Assembly (NCBI GenBank): GCA_037349315.1 | Contig: JBAIAC010000217.1 | Location: 62,001-126,000 of the forward strand | Direction of reading: 5' to 3' | Length of the DNA stretch: 64,000 nucleotides | Source of the DNA: Chelydra serpentina | Taxonomy: Eukaryota > Chordata > Testudines > Chelydridae | In this document: in pieces, positions 21,467-32,478 of the stretch | Layout: every line of letters starts with the position of its first letter | Position numbering within the stretch: the stretch's first letter is position 1 | The notes under the pieces: generated by a model | Seen by the model: only the letters and a program-made list of their open reading frames with translations | Database searches by the model: none | What the model was told of the DNA's origin: nothing | Made by a program: the position numbers and the translations under genes

Positions 21467-24400
21467 CTGAGGGGACAGAGCCCATCCCACAATGCATTGC
21501 AGGGGGCAGGCACAGCAGGGCCCCAGAGCAATACCTCTCTCTTGGGCCTTAGCCCCCCCAATCCAAACCTGGGGCAGCCCCAGCCCCTCCCACCTACACC
21601 CTGACCCCACCCCCAAGATCCCATCCCATCCTAGCCTGGGGTCAACATACAGGGACAGCTCCAGCCCCTCCCACCTACACCCTGACCCCGCCCCCAAGAT
21701 AGCCCCATCCCATCCTAGCCTGGGGCCAACATACAGGGACAGCTCCAGCCCCTCCCACCTACACCCTGACCCCGCCCCCAAGATAGCCCCATCCCATCTT
21801 AGCCTGGGGTCAACATACAGGGACAGCCCCAGCTCCTTCCACCCCCAGATCCTGACCCTGCCCATTCAATCTAGTCCAGAAGTTAACAAAGGGCTGCCCT
21901 GCCCACTCCAGACCCTGACCCAACTCCCTGCCCCCCCCAGATCTGGACTCCAACGCGCACAGCCCAGCAGAGCCAGGTCCCGCGCCTCACCCTGACCCAT
22001 TTCCCTGCCTCGGCTGGGCCCCCATCAGTCTCACAGGGGGCAGACCGGGCCCTTATGAGCTGCAACCTGGCCTGCACAGCCCCCTACTCCATGTGCTCTG
22101 CCTTAGTACATCCCAGCCCCTCACCCCACCACCCAGCCCAGCAGACCATCTACAAGGCGGGCACTCACCTCCACCTCCTCCAAGCCCTGGCAGCCTTGGG
22201 GTCATCACCCTTCTGCCTGGGAGGCCTCACCTTCGCCGCCCGGCGCGCCTTGGAGAAGGACTCGAAGACGGTGGGGACGGCCCCCTCCTTGAGCCGGTGG
22301 TAGCCACTGCGGAGAGACATTGGGCCCAGCTGGCTTGGGGAGAACCCCACCGCCCTGCGCTGGAGGCATGGCCCCGGGAGGAAGTTCTCCCGGCACGGGG
22401 ACTCTTGGAGAGGAACGCTGTTCCACTAGCTTAGCTGGGTGTCTCTTTGCTGGCCTGGGAATATTTTTAAGTGGTTCTTTGCCCCATAGGAACCACTAGG
22501 CCAGGATGAGCCCCTGACTTTGGCGCATACGGTTTTCAACGTATCAGTTGGTCTGTCTTAGGCCGGGTCTACACTACGGGCGGTGCAGCAGCATCTGTAA
22601 TGCTCTAGCACCGGAGCGTAGACGCTTCCTGTGTTGATGGAGATGCAGGTAACCCACCTCCCCGAGAGAATTCTTTTGTCGCTCTAGCCCTATCCGCACC
22701 GGGGTGTAGGGCGGCTGAACTACGGCGCCCAACGGTGTGAATTTTTCACACTCCTGCGCCATGTAGCTCGGCTGATCTAAATTTTAAGTGTAGACCAGGG
22801 CTTAATTTGTGGTCACCTGCACATAGGCTTCGAAATAAGCAGCCGTCTGATTTTTTTTACTCTCTCTCTCTCTCTCTCTCACACAAAGCCCTTCGTCTCT
22901 GAACCACACCATGTTTTATGCAGGCGCTTAAGGCCCCGATCCCACGATTGGACCCACACAGCCAGCCCTTGGGGTTCCACATCAATAGATTTTTAAGGCC
23001 AGAAGATCACCTACTCTGACCTCCCATCTAGCTCCGGCCATAGCATTTCATCCATTCTCCCCTGCCTTGAGCCCCGTGACTTGCGTATATTTATTGTAGA
23101 ATAGTTACAGTCCTTTACATTCACACCTCACCCAGTTAACTTCCCGGTGCAGATGAGCTCTGTCCTATTACACACCTGCGGGATGACTTTAATTAGGTGG
23201 GTAAGTGGTTGCGGGTATGTTTCACCTACCTTACAATAAACCTCCACTAATTTAATGTTCTCAAAAAAATTAACGTAAAACCCCCATGCCATGCATTCTT
23301 TTGCTCGCTAGCAAGACCCCGCATTGAGAGATCTGCTGTAACAAACTGGAACTGTGTTTCAACAGAACTCATTGCAAAATGGGGCCAAGGAACTGTGACG
23401 AATGGGCATTAAGAAAACTCTAGGCCTCAGGGGACTCAATCCTCACAGGGAGAGGGAGATGGAATGTGTCTGCATCTGGGTGTGTGTGTGTGCGTGTGTG
23501 TGTGTGTGTGTGCAAAATGGACCAGCTCACCTTCACAGGACGAGGGCGGTGTCTAGACTAGGGGAAACCATTCAGATCAGTCCATCCTCATGGGGAGTGT
23601 AAGTGCATCTGGACTAGCGGGACCATACAGACCAGTTCACCTTCCTGGTTAGAGGGGCTGTGTCTGGACTGGAAGGTGGGGGAACCGTATGGCCCAGTCC
23701 ATCCTCACAGGGAGGGGAGGGTGAGTGCATCTGACCTAGGGGGAACTGTACACACCAGTCTATCTTCACCGGGGGGGACGTCTGAACTAGAGGGAACCAT
23801 ATGGACCAGTCCATCTTTGGGGGGACATGCCAGGACTAGGGGGAACTGTACGGACCAGTCCTTCTTCTGGAGGGGTATGTTTGGTCTAGGGGAACTGTAC
23901 AGATCAGTCCATCTTCCCAGGGGTAGGAGGAGGTATGTCAGGATTAGGGGAACCGTATGGACCAGTCCGTCTTTCCAGAGGGCAGATGAAGAGGATTCAG
24001 GCCTGGGCTCCACATGGTCCAACCCATCATCCCAGAGGGGAGAGAACCTGAACCAGGCATCTATGTGGCTGGTGGCGCTGTTTTTCTCCACCCAAGCTGG
24101 GATGCCAGGGGCAGCTGCTGGCATAGTTATGGAGACCTGGCTAAAAAGCTCATCTCCCACGCTAGCTAGGCTCAGCCTCACTAGCGCCACCCGGCGTCGG
24201 GGCACAGAGCTGGGCATCCCTGGGTGTCGGCTTGGCCTCCTGCACCCACCTGATCCCCACCATCTCGAAGCAGCTCTTCTCGAAGTGCTTGGAGCAGAAG
24301 TAGATGTAGTCAGAGGCTGGATTCCAGGGGCCCTGGCCGCTTGGGTCCTTGCGCTGACAGTTCTCCAGCCACGCGCTGCGCCGCGGGTTGTCCTTCTTGG

Positions 24401-25076
24401 GCAGCCTGCGAGGATAGAGATGGCACCGTTTCAGCTCCTGGGAGAGGCATGGTCCGGGGCAGGGGTTCAACTATCACAAGGAGGGACTCCATGGGGGCAA
24501 ACAACCTTCCCACAAGAGTTTTCAACCCATAGATGCTAATGTCCTCTAGGTAAGAGAAGAAAAAACAACACCACCCCCAAATGATGCATTAGAGCTGGGA
24601 CGTAGGACCAACCAGATTGGATCAGACCAAAGACCCTGCTAGCCCGGCATCCTTCTCAGACAGAATCCAGCCGCTTTAGAGGAAGAGGCAAGACACTCCC
24701 TAGTGGACAGTACTGGAATAACCTGCCTACAAGGGAAAATTGGTCCTAACTCCTCAGTGATTCCTTGATCAGACAGGGCTCAGCTGTGGTTTTGGAGCAA
24801 CAAGCTTTGATGATAACGAATAAGTCCTTGTGGCAGGAAGTTACGCAGGCTGAGCTGGGAACGTATTTCCTTTCTGTTGGTGTCAAACATACCGCTGTTC
24901 AGTGTACCCAGATGTCCCCTTGCCCCTTCCCCACAGGGAGGGGAGGGTGGAAGGGCTGGTTGTACGGGGAGGGAGCAGGGCCAGGGTAGTTCTTACCGAT
25001 GGAAGGAGATGCCTCGATTGCGGGTCTCGCGGGTGTCCCGGGTGCAGCAGCCGGTAGCAGAGCAGTGACGGGGCAT
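20833..25076 (-). CDS. THAP7: THAP domain-containing protein 7
   Basis: Four coding exons, 25076-24997, 24405-24250, 22306-22169 and 21466-20833, join in phase to 336 codons (335 residues plus stop); mammalian THAP7 is slightly shorter. Residues 1-90 form a C2CH THAP zinc finger: Cys pair in [11 protein letters not shown], Cys and His in YFCSKHF, closing AVPTVF box. A central acidic and proline-rich stretch follows. The C-terminal half has [19 protein letters not shown], an EHSY motif like the HCF-1-binding (D/E)HxY box, and an Arg/Leu-rich coiled coil to the end. The family binds DNA, and THAP7 is known as a histone-tail-binding transcriptional repressor in the nucleus. The ATG directly follows a splice acceptor (CTCTCCCCACAG), so a non-coding exon lies upstream in the CpG island. 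Introns hold minisatellites and a MITE. No break was seen. Confidence 0.93.
21590..21860. repeat. Intronic minisatellite of about 86 bp in THAP7
   Basis: About three and a half units of CAGCTCCAGCCCCTCCCACC, followed by CCATCCCATCCTAGCCTGGG and CAACATACAGGGA. Confidence 0.9.
22169..22306 (-). CDS. THAP7: THAP7 coding exon 3
   Basis: Begins [15 protein letters not shown]. Two possible donors exist: AAG|GTGAGG ending at 22231 and GAG|GTGAGT ending at 22169. Only the distal one keeps the reading frame into exon 4, so I chose it. The extra residues are basic and tryptophan-bearing. Confidence 0.8.
22561..22801. mobile_element. Harbinger-like MITE in THAP7 intron 2
   Basis: Terminal inverted repeats GGCCGGGTCTACACTA and GCCCTGGTCTACACTT (right end reverse complemented). 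A 3-bp TTA flanks it at 22558-22560 and 22802-22804, as PIF/Harbinger elements leave. No coding capacity. Confidence 0.7.
22858..22882. repeat. CT microsatellite
   Basis: An uninterrupted (TC)n run in THAP7 intron 2. Confidence 0.9.
22985..23060 (-). mobile_element. CR1 tail scrap
   Basis: AATAGATTTTTAAGGCCAGA, then CTACTCTGACCTCCCATCT is a decayed CR1 3' end on minus. Confidence 0.55.
23480..23515 (+). repeat. GT microsatellite
   Basis: TGTGTGTGTGTGCGTGTGTG-type run inside THAP7 intron 2. Confidence 0.9.
23540..24030 (+). repeat. Degenerate minisatellite in THAP7 intron 2
   Basis: Seven to eight diverged units of about 60 bp sharing ACCAGTCCATCTTC and CTAGGGGGAACCGTA. Confidence 0.8.
24250..24405 (-). 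CDS. THAP7: THAP7 coding exon 2
   Basis: Begins after CTCGCAG with LPKKDNPRR, includes the [17 protein letters not shown] block that supplies the last Cys and His, and ends at AG|GTGGGT in phase 2. Confidence 0.93.
24600..24745 (-). mobile_element. CR1 tail fragment
   Basis: GGATCAGACCAAAGACCCTG, CCGGCATCCTTCTCAGACAG and ACACTCCCTAGTGGACAG follow the CR1 end seen at 42540-42610. Confidence 0.65.
24997..25076 (-). CDS. THAP7: THAP7 coding exon 1
   Basis: Start codon at 25076-25074, then [11 protein letters not shown] with the first zinc ligands and RGISFHR. The donor is CG|GTAAGA, leaving phase 2. Confidence 0.93.
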
Positions 25077-25189
25077 CTGTGGGGAGAGAGACAGAGATGG
25101 GGAGGCCCTGAGAATCACCCCCTCCCCCCGAGCTACACTTCAGCCAGTGGCTCTGTCTTACCCACCTCACCCCTATAGCCAGGACACTC

Positions 25190-25345
25190 TCCTGCCCCCA
25201 TCAATACCTATCCCCTCACCCTCCTATAACTTGGACACCCTCCCCCATCCACATCTACCCCTCAACCCCGCTATAGTCAGGAAACCCTCCACGCCCCCAT
25301 CAATACCTGCCCCCTCATTCCCCCCCCCATAGCCAGGGCACTCGC
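25190..25345. repeat. Minisatellite in THAP7 intron 1
   Basis: Three to four units of about 56 bp carrying TATAGCCAGGACACTCTCC and CCCCCATCAATACCT. Confidence 0.85.
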
Positions 25346-25879
25346 CCCTCCCCTCCCCTATTTCCACCACACCATGGGTCTCTCCCCGCACCGCTATAAT
25401 CAGGACCCAGCAACAGGGGAAGGGCGGGGCGGGCCGGGGGGGGGGGGGGTTCCGATCCCAACCCCTGTTTGGGCCTCCCCAGCTTTGAACCCCGGGACCC
25501 TGCGCACCAGCTGTGGAGGGAGAAGGCGGGGGCGGGGCGGGAAATAACCAGGTGCCCGGGGGGGGCTGATCCCAAGGCGGGGATCCGGGGGGGGGGTACA
25601 AGGAGCCCTGGCGGGGGGGGGGCAGCCTGGAAAACAGGGGGGGAGCTGGGGACCAGGCAAGGGGGAGCCTAGCAACAGAGGGGCTGTTGGCAGGGAACCC
25701 CCGTGCGGGGAGGGGTCGTGACGGGGGCGGTGACGTGGGGGAGTCTCCAGCGGGGGGGGGGGGGGGTCCGGTGACGCGGCGGGGGAGTCCCCGGGGGTCC
25801 CGTGACGTAGCTGTGACGCGGAGGGTCCCGGGGGCGCCCCCAGCGGGGGGGGGGTCCCCGGGGCCGTTTCCGGTCTCAC

Positions 25880-25965
25880 CTCCCCGCTCCCATCACTCCA
25901 CAGACGCTGCGGTCCCGGGTCTGGCGCAGGCGCAGCCGGGCCTCTCGCCGTGTTCTCGCGAGAGC
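25880..25965 (-). promoter_or_regulatory. THAP7: THAP7 CpG-island promoter and non-coding exon 1
   Basis: CpG-dense DNA from about 25400 to 26060. A TCTCGCGAGA palindrome at 25954-25963 and an NRF1-like GCGCAGGCGC at 25924-25933 are classic marks of TATA-less housekeeping promoters. On minus a strong donor GAG|GTGAGACC ends a likely 5' UTR exon at 25880. This fits the acceptor directly before the THAP7 ATG. The exact start of transcription is inferred. Confidence 0.6.
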
Positions 25966-26139
25966 TGGAAGGAGCGCAAGCCCCGCCTGTCCCGCGACAA
26001 CCGCGAGAGCGCGGGCGGGGAGGTGGCGGGTGCCCCGGCGGCCAATCGGATTCCGACCCATGCCCCGCCCCTGCTTCGGAGCCGCGAGACAAGCCCTGCC
26101 CATCAAAGAGCCGCCCCTTCCCCCCCTCGTAGCCCGCCA

Positions 26140-26465
26140 CAAGCTCCGCCCCTCCCTCAAAGTCTGCTACAGGCCCCGCTCCACAGAGCCCCGCCCCTTC
26201 CCTCATCACCTGCCACAGGCCCCGCCCCCTCACCTCTGAGCCCCACCCCTTCCCTCATCACCTGCCACAGGCCCCGCCCCCTCACCGCAGAGCCCCGCCT
26301 CTTCCCCATCACCTGCCACAGGCCCCGCCCCCTCACCTCAGAGCCCCACCCCTTCCCTCCTCACTTGCCACAGGCCCCGCCCCCTCACCTCATAGCCCGC
26401 CCCTTCCCTCCTCACTTGCCACAGTCCCCGCCCCCTCACCTCATAGCCCCGCCCCTTTTCTCACC
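26140..26465. repeat. Minisatellite of about 55 bp upstream of THAP7
   Basis: Six to seven units of CACAGGCCCCGCCCCCTCACC, shortened or changed in places, followed by TCAGAGCCCCACCCCTTCCC. Each unit holds GC-box (CCCCGCCCC) sequence. Confidence 0.9.
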
Positions 26466-26589
26466 CCCACCCCACTCCTCCCGCCGGGTGCTACCGACCT
26501 CCAAGGGCAGGACCCCAGCGGGGGGGCGGGAGGCACAGGGGAGAAGGCCGCTGGTGCCGGCTGCGGTGCCTACAGCGCGGGCGGAGCTG

Positions 26590-26745
26590 GCGGCGGCGCA
26601 GGCCCAGCTCGGCCGGCACCTCACAGAAGACGCGGTCCGGGACGCCGGGGCCGCAGTAGGGCAGGGTGATGCCCAGCGACAGGCAGACGTAGGTCTGCGT
26701 GGCACGGGCCGGGAGGGAGAGGGCCCGGTGGCCCCGGAGCAGGGT
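26590..26745 (-). pseudogene. Olfactory-receptor-like fragment (second extracellular loop region)
   Basis: On minus, one frame reads LGITLPYCGPGVPDRVFCEV then PAELGL. This has the spacing of the EC2 cysteines and the VPA/LPV turn of odorant receptors, as in LPFCGPNRVNHFFCELP of the intact gene at 14439. Upstream and downstream frames lose the family within about 50 residues. It is read as a broken receptor remnant. A chance match is possible but the two-cysteine spacing is good. Confidence 0.5.
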
Positions 26746-26868
26746 CTATAGAAACAAAACTTTTGGATTGAGCCCCACATTTTTTTGTGTGAAAATTTCA
26801 TTTTGTGGGAAATTTCAAAATGTGATGTTTTGTTCCAGAAACAACACTCAACCCGGACTCTGACTCAC

Positions 26869-27307
26869 AGGCGCCGACTTCCCCTCTGCCCCCGGCCCTG
26901 CCCCCACTCCACTCCTTCCATGAGGCCTCGCCCCACCCCTTCCCACCCCAATCCCTTCCCCAAAGTCCCCGCCCCAACTCCGCCCCCTCCCTGCCCCTAT
27001 TCCAACTCTTTCACCAAATCCCCACCCAGGCCCCTCCTCTTCCCCGCCTCCTCCCCTGAGGGCGCCACGTTCCCGCTCTCCCCCCTCCCTCCTGGAGCTG
27101 TTTGGCGGCGGCCGGGTGGGAAGCGCTGGGAGGTAGGTGGAGGAGTGGGGACAGGGTGTGCTCAGGGGAGGGGGAGGGGAGGAGGAGCAGGAGGAGGTGG
27201 GGCGGGAGGCGAGAAGAGCTTAGCTGCCAGTGGGTGCAGAGCACCCACAAATTTTTCCCCATGGGTGCTCCAGCCCTGGAGCGCCCATGGAGTCAGCGCC
27301 TATGCGC
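26869..27307. mobile_element. hAT-like MITE candidate
   Basis: Ends show AGGCGCCGACT at left and AGTCAGCGCCT near 27291-27301. Flanks TGACTCAC (26861-26868) and TGACTCAA (27308-27315) match at 7 of 8 bases. GC-rich, non-coding interior. Confidence 0.5.
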
Positions 27308-27315
27308 TGACTCAA

Positions 27316-29697
27316 GTTTGAGACCAAGGCCCACTTCTGTCCACGTGCAAACCAGTCTGACTCAGCACAGCATGTTGCAATGTGGACGCAGCTCAAGTCG
27401 CAGCCCCGAGGCAGAAGGGCTGTGTAGCGCAGAGTGGGCGTGCTAGCATGGCTGAGACCCGGGTCCAGCAACTGTCACAGAGCTGGGCTGAATGCACAGT
27501 GTAGACGTACCTGGTGCTTCATTTGTAATGAAAGAGATGCTGGGGCTCAAGTAATTTTTTTACTTTCATAACTGACGCGGCAAGCCTAGAGGTGCCGGGG
27601 TTCTGACAAGGAAGTCCCCACACCGATTGCAAAACTGTCTGGGAGAGTTTTGAATGTGTTTACTGAAATGCCAAAGGGTTCAAATTACTCCTGAAGTATC
27701 TGGGTTGAGATTTAGAAATCCTAAAAGGGGGGAATACAGGGGTGCAGACCGTCACGTCCACCTACGCTCCGTGTGCTGAGGAGGCTGTCTGTGGTAGGAC
27801 CGTCCTAGCAAACCAGATGCTTGTCTGAATGTGGCAGGCCCGATCCAAATCCATTGCAGACTTCCTGGGCTTTGGATTAGGGGTCCAGCATGCTTCCGCC
27901 TGGGCCTGATACCGATTCACCCCAGCAGGGCTCTTGGCCATTGGGGAAGAGGTACAGTCTTTACCTTTAGCTCCGGATCCGTGCAAATGGAAGTCACACT
28001 GGGTCCAGGCGTGCAAAAGATGTGTGTCAGTGTCTGAGAAGACCATCCCATTCCTGGCGCAGACGTCACTGGAGTGCCTTACCGAGGCTGGATGGAGCAG
28101 GGGTTCTGGACATCTCTGCCTCTCACAACACCCAGCCCCTGTGTGAGAAGACACAGCTCTCGGCAGGAGAAGGATTTAATTGCTTTGTAGGGGTGGCCAC
28201 GTCTCCAAAGCTTTGTCTCCAATTCTGCAGGCACTCGAGGCCCATGACCAGGGCTGGATTAAGGGCTAGTCACTATAGGCCTGGATGTACAGAGGGATTT
28301 TACTGTTGCAACGCTGAGCGTTGCAGGACCTGCGCTGTGGGTCCTGGAAGATCACAGGAACACGCTGCGATGCACAAAGCCCGAGCACTGCGCCTAGGGG
28401 GCTGCACAATGAATGCAGGGAGAAAGGTGCTGGAGAATAAGAGCGGCCAAAGCCAGCATGCTAGGTGGGGAGCTGCCTAAGATAGCCCTTGGGAGCTGCT
28501 GATCAGAGGGGGCGTGTGCTTAGCCCCCACCCTTCTCTCAGAGGGAGGGGCCTGAGTCCAGAGGGCAGGGAGGTACCTGTTCTGCTTGGAATCCAGAACT
28601 GGGAGCTTTCTCTGGAGCTCGATTCCTCTGGTGTTTCGGCGAGCAGCGGCCCTCTCAGAGCCTTGAGCCCAGAGGTTGGAGAACCCCCCTGGAAGCCATG
28701 GTCCCATCCCCCCCTGCAACCATGTTTTGGTCCCATGAGGCATTGCAAGCCCTTCCCCAAATGCCCTGCGGCTCGTTGCACTGTGGGAGAGCTTTGCGGG
28801 AGCTCCTCCTTGCACGAACTTGCCCGAGATCCCCGAGCCAGTGGGTGGCCTTTGCACATGCCCACCGTGTCGGGCCCCACGGCTGTGACTAGCTCTTGGA
28901 GACAGGCCTCCTGGTGTGGGGGGCTGCAGAGCGCAGGCCCGGAGGCAGAAACACAGGCACTGAAGGAAACTTTTGCTGCAAAAAATACCTGCTGGAACGT
29001 GGTCTCTCACCCCAGCCCTGACCCGTCTGTCACACAGTGCCACCCAACTCCCACACTGACTGGGATATTTGCAGCGTCCCCTGAAAACAAATCATATCAC
29101 CTTCGCCTCACTCTCAGCCACCCCCCACTTTTTTCCAATTAATTTAATTGTTGTCTGTTTGCTGCCTGCGTCTCCCTTCAACCCCCCCAGGCACGACCGT
29201 TATCGATGCCCAGCGAAGCCACTTCACGCTTCCTTTTTAACAAGCCCCGGTGGAATTTGCTTCAGTTACCCACCGTTAACGAGGCAGCCGAGGCGCACGT
29301 CTTCCTCCATGGGGAGGGAGTTGTGGGTTCTGCTTCTAGACTCTACTTCGGGCCTGACGTCAGCGCAGCCAGATGTGGCTTCTGGGTTTGGCTGGTGTTT
29401 TGGTGCCCACCTCCAGACATCTCAGCCCTGGTGTTCAGCACCCAGGATGCCAATTCAAGCAAAGAGATCACCCCTCTCCCTCCATTTTGAATCCCTCCAC
29501 TGGCTGCCCCTTCTCTAGCACATCAGACTTACGTGGTCTTCACTTTCAAGGATCTTCCTGGCGTATTCCCCGCCCCACCCTGGGCCAAGACCACCATGCT
29601 GACCACTGAGAATGACTAACAGGTGTGTAAACATGGGAATCTAAACATGGGACGGGTAAACATGGGAATCTCGAGCAGGAGCAGAGCGGTTACGTGC
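27316..29697. other. Intergenic, no gene recognised
   Basis: No host gene found. At about 29470-29560 plus-strand words ESLHWLPLL and VFTFKDL recall the RT C-terminus of a non-LTR element, but the match is too short to name. Confidence 0.4.
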
Positions 29698-30490
29698 TGT
29701 GACGAAGTGGGGGAGTTTCTTGTCTTCCCTTGTTTCCTATGGGGGATTTTCTTGGTTTTCCAATGATTTGCATGCAGAGGGGGTGGGACTCAGTTTCCCT
29801 GGGTGTTACGGGTTTAACGAGATGATGGGAGAGGGAGTTTGTTGTTACAGAGGACCGGCAACTAAACTTGGGACCCCAACCACTGGCGTGGAGAATGGAG
29901 ACCCCAGTGACTGGTGACCTGGTGACCCAGAGGCCAGATCTGGAGTCACAGCCGGTTCTGGCCAGTGGGAGGACAATGGGCTGTGAAGAAAGGACCCCGG
30001 TGACCTGACCAGCCTGTTCCAGCCAGAGGGGGCCAGAGGACGGAAGAGGGGAGAGGAGGCCCGGGCGACCCTGTTTACGACCCTGGTTCCCTGAGGGAAG
30101 ACAATGGACAGAGGTGGGGCTTGGGGCCGGTGATGTCAGAGGCCCATCTGGGAAGCAGGGGGGCTCGGGGCTGGAGACGGGGAGCAGGCAGAGCCCACCT
30201 GGATGCAGGGGAGACTGGGATGTGCTGTGCTGAGGGAGGCCAGGCCTGAAGGCCCGGAGAGTTTCCTGTGCTGGGTTCAATGCTCAATAAACCTCCTGTG
30301 TTACGCTGGCTGAGAGTCGCTCCGGGCTAGAGAACAGGGTGGCATCGTCCCCTTCAGGGGTGGAGGCCCCGGGGGGTCCCAAGCAAGGGGACTCCCCGAG
30401 AGGGGGCCCACAGCAAGAGACAGGCGTGCTAAGGCTCAGAGAGGTGCAGCTCCAGGAGGTGGAGGGGCTGAACCCCGAGAGAGAGCTCCA
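29698..30490 (+). mobile_element. LTR, 3' truncated
   Basis: Starts TGTGACGAAGTGGGGG, has AATAAA at 30286-30291 and then TACGCTGGCTGAGAGTCGCT, GGGCTAGAGAACAGGG. The part after the poly(A) signal matches 39225-39380 closely. It leaves the family at about 30490, before the CCGTGACA end. Confidence 0.75.
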
Positions 30491-31375
30491 TTACTGCAAT
30501 CAAGTCGGCATCACACCATCATTTAAATACTGGCCCACACCCACTGAGGCCAGCTGGGGATCTGGCTCCCTTGCCCCAGCGCAAGCATGGAAACGATCAG
30601 TTAAGGCACCTAAAGATTCATGACAGGACCTGAGCCCTGCTGAAAACTCAGACCACGTGTGTTATTGTCACCTTAGAAACAAGAGGTGAAAACTTGACCA
30701 GAGCTTTGCCATTGATGTCAATGGAGCCAGGACTTCACCTGACCTTACGAAGAACACAGAGCCATTTCCACTGGCCATTTTGGGTCATTTCCCTCCACCA
30801 CGTCAACCATGGACATAAAACTGTCCAGGTCAGGACAGAACCAAGATCTGTTTAGTTCAGTATCTCCAGCAATGGAAGCATGACAAGCTTCAGAGAAAGC
30901 ACTGGAGAAATGTGGGGTAATCTGTCTCCCGTGATGTTCCCTTCCTGACCACTAAGAGTGATCCTGAAGCATGAGGATTTATAACCCTTCCAATAAGCCA
31001 TGTTCATTGGGAAATGCCCAATATGCAGCAGAAGCAAAAGCCATCGCACTGTCATTCTCACCCCAGGGAAATGGACAGGTTATTTATTGCCCTCTGCCAA
31101 GACACAGAACTTGCAGACGCCGTGTTTCAGAAGATGCTTTATTTGAATTTACTAAAATCAACTAGAGAAATGAGCACATTTGGATTTGGATTCAAGGCTG
31201 ATTATGCCCCTGACATCTGTTGATTAGAAGCGATCTTTGCTGGGAGAGCAGAGGTGTCCAGAGCAGGGCTCACACCTTTCATTTAATTTTGCATGTCATC
31301 GTTCTGTCTCCTCCCGGCTCTGGGGCTGTCACCTGAAAAGGACAGAAGGACAGATCTTCAGCGCCACTTCATTAG
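30491..31375. other. Intergenic, no gene recognised
   Basis: Moderately AT-rich sequence without a recognisable gene or repeat family. Confidence 0.45.
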
Positions 31376-31379
31376 CTAG

Positions 31380-31975
31380 GCAGCGGGATGGCAGAAAAGG
31401 ATCTAGGGGTTAGGGTGGATCACAACTTGAATATGAGTTGACAGCATGGTGATGTTGTGAAAAAGGCAAATATAATTCTGAGGTGTATTAACGGGAGCAT
31501 CGTATGTCAGACATGGGAGGTCATTGTCCTGCTGTAGTTGGGATTGGTGAGGACTGTGCTGGAGGACCATGTCCAGTTTCGGGTACTGCACTTGAAGAAA
31601 GATGTGGGCAAATTGGAGAGAATCCAGAGAAGAGCAACTAAAATGATCAGAGGTTTAAAAAACCTGACCTAGGAGGGGAAGTTGAAAAAACTGGGCAGGT
31701 TGAGTCTTGAGAAGAGAAGGCTGAGGGGGACCTGATAACAATCCTCAAATATGCCAAAGGTTGCTAGAAAGAGGATGGAGAACAATTGTTCTCCACGGCC
31801 ACCGAGGGACAGACAAGGAGGAATTGGCTGAGTTTGCAGCTAGGTTAGATACTAGGAAAAACTTGCTAGCTCTACGGATAGTTCGGCTCTGGAGCAGGTT
31901 ACCTAGGGGAGGTTGTGGCATCCCCGTCATTGGAGGCTTTTAAGAACAAACACCTGTCAGGGATGGTTTAGGTAT
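31380..31975 (+). mobile_element. CR1 LINE 3' fragment
   Basis: CR1 ORF2 C-terminus with many stops: ATGGCAGAAAAGGATCTAGG, GAGAGAATCCAGAGAAGAGC, then GGTTACCTAGGGGAGGTTGT and the CACCTGTCAGGGATGGTTTA ending. Confidence 0.85.
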
Positions 31976-32150
31976 ATTTCATCCTGCCTCAGCATGGGGC
32001 GGCGGGGGGGTGGGGTCCCTTCCAGCCTGGGTGGTTGGTTGATGGGGATGGGAATGATTGGATGGGTGACTGTGGATAGGGATGTATGAGTGGGTGGATG
32101 GATGCGTATGGGAACAGATGGATGGATGTGTATGGGGATGAATAGATGGA

Positions 32151-32245
32151 CACAGAGTCACAGAGATCGGGATCCCCTTGCACCGGGTGCGGCAGATGAT
32201 CCCTGCCTGGAAGAGTTCCCAGTGTAAATAGACAAAAGAAGCAGG
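32151..32245 (+). repeat. Unexpanded copy of the SINE-like 48-bp unit source
   Basis: GACACAGAGTCACAGAGATC, GGGATCCCCTTGCACCGGGT, then CCTGGAAGAGTTCCCAGTGT and AAATAGACAAAAGAAG. It is a single pass through the sequence that is tandemly amplified at 3612, 37215 and 46435. Confidence 0.7.
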
Positions 32246-32314
32246 ATCACACACCCCTGGTCCAGATGGGGATGCTATAAACAGAGGCCGTCCCATCGCC
32301 CTGTCCTACCTGTC

Positions 32315-32478
32315 TCAGGCAGGGCAGTAGCTCCACTGATGGTCCCGGTCGTAGTTGTCTGTGCTGGAACACCAGAACTTCCCGCTGGCCTCCGCCAGGT
32401 TGGTGCAGGTGTGGAATTTAAACTTCTTGTAGATGAAGGGGAAGACACAGGGCTTGTTGTGGGAGGGGCGGGCGTAGT
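32315..32478 (-). CDS. FN2 gene exon 8, FN2 domain 7 and stop
   Basis: [20 protein letters not shown], then [19 protein letters not shown] and TGA at 32317-32315. The protein ends right after the last domain, as in ELSPBP1. Confidence 0.9.

Noticed and set aside
25687..26751. 354-codon plus-strand frame over the THAP7 CpG island
   Set aside because: Pro/Arg/Ala composition follows GC content and a minisatellite. No family resemblance.
29380..29600. Possible RT C-terminal fragment (ESLHWLPLL)
   Set aside because: Only two short words match, which is too little to name a family.
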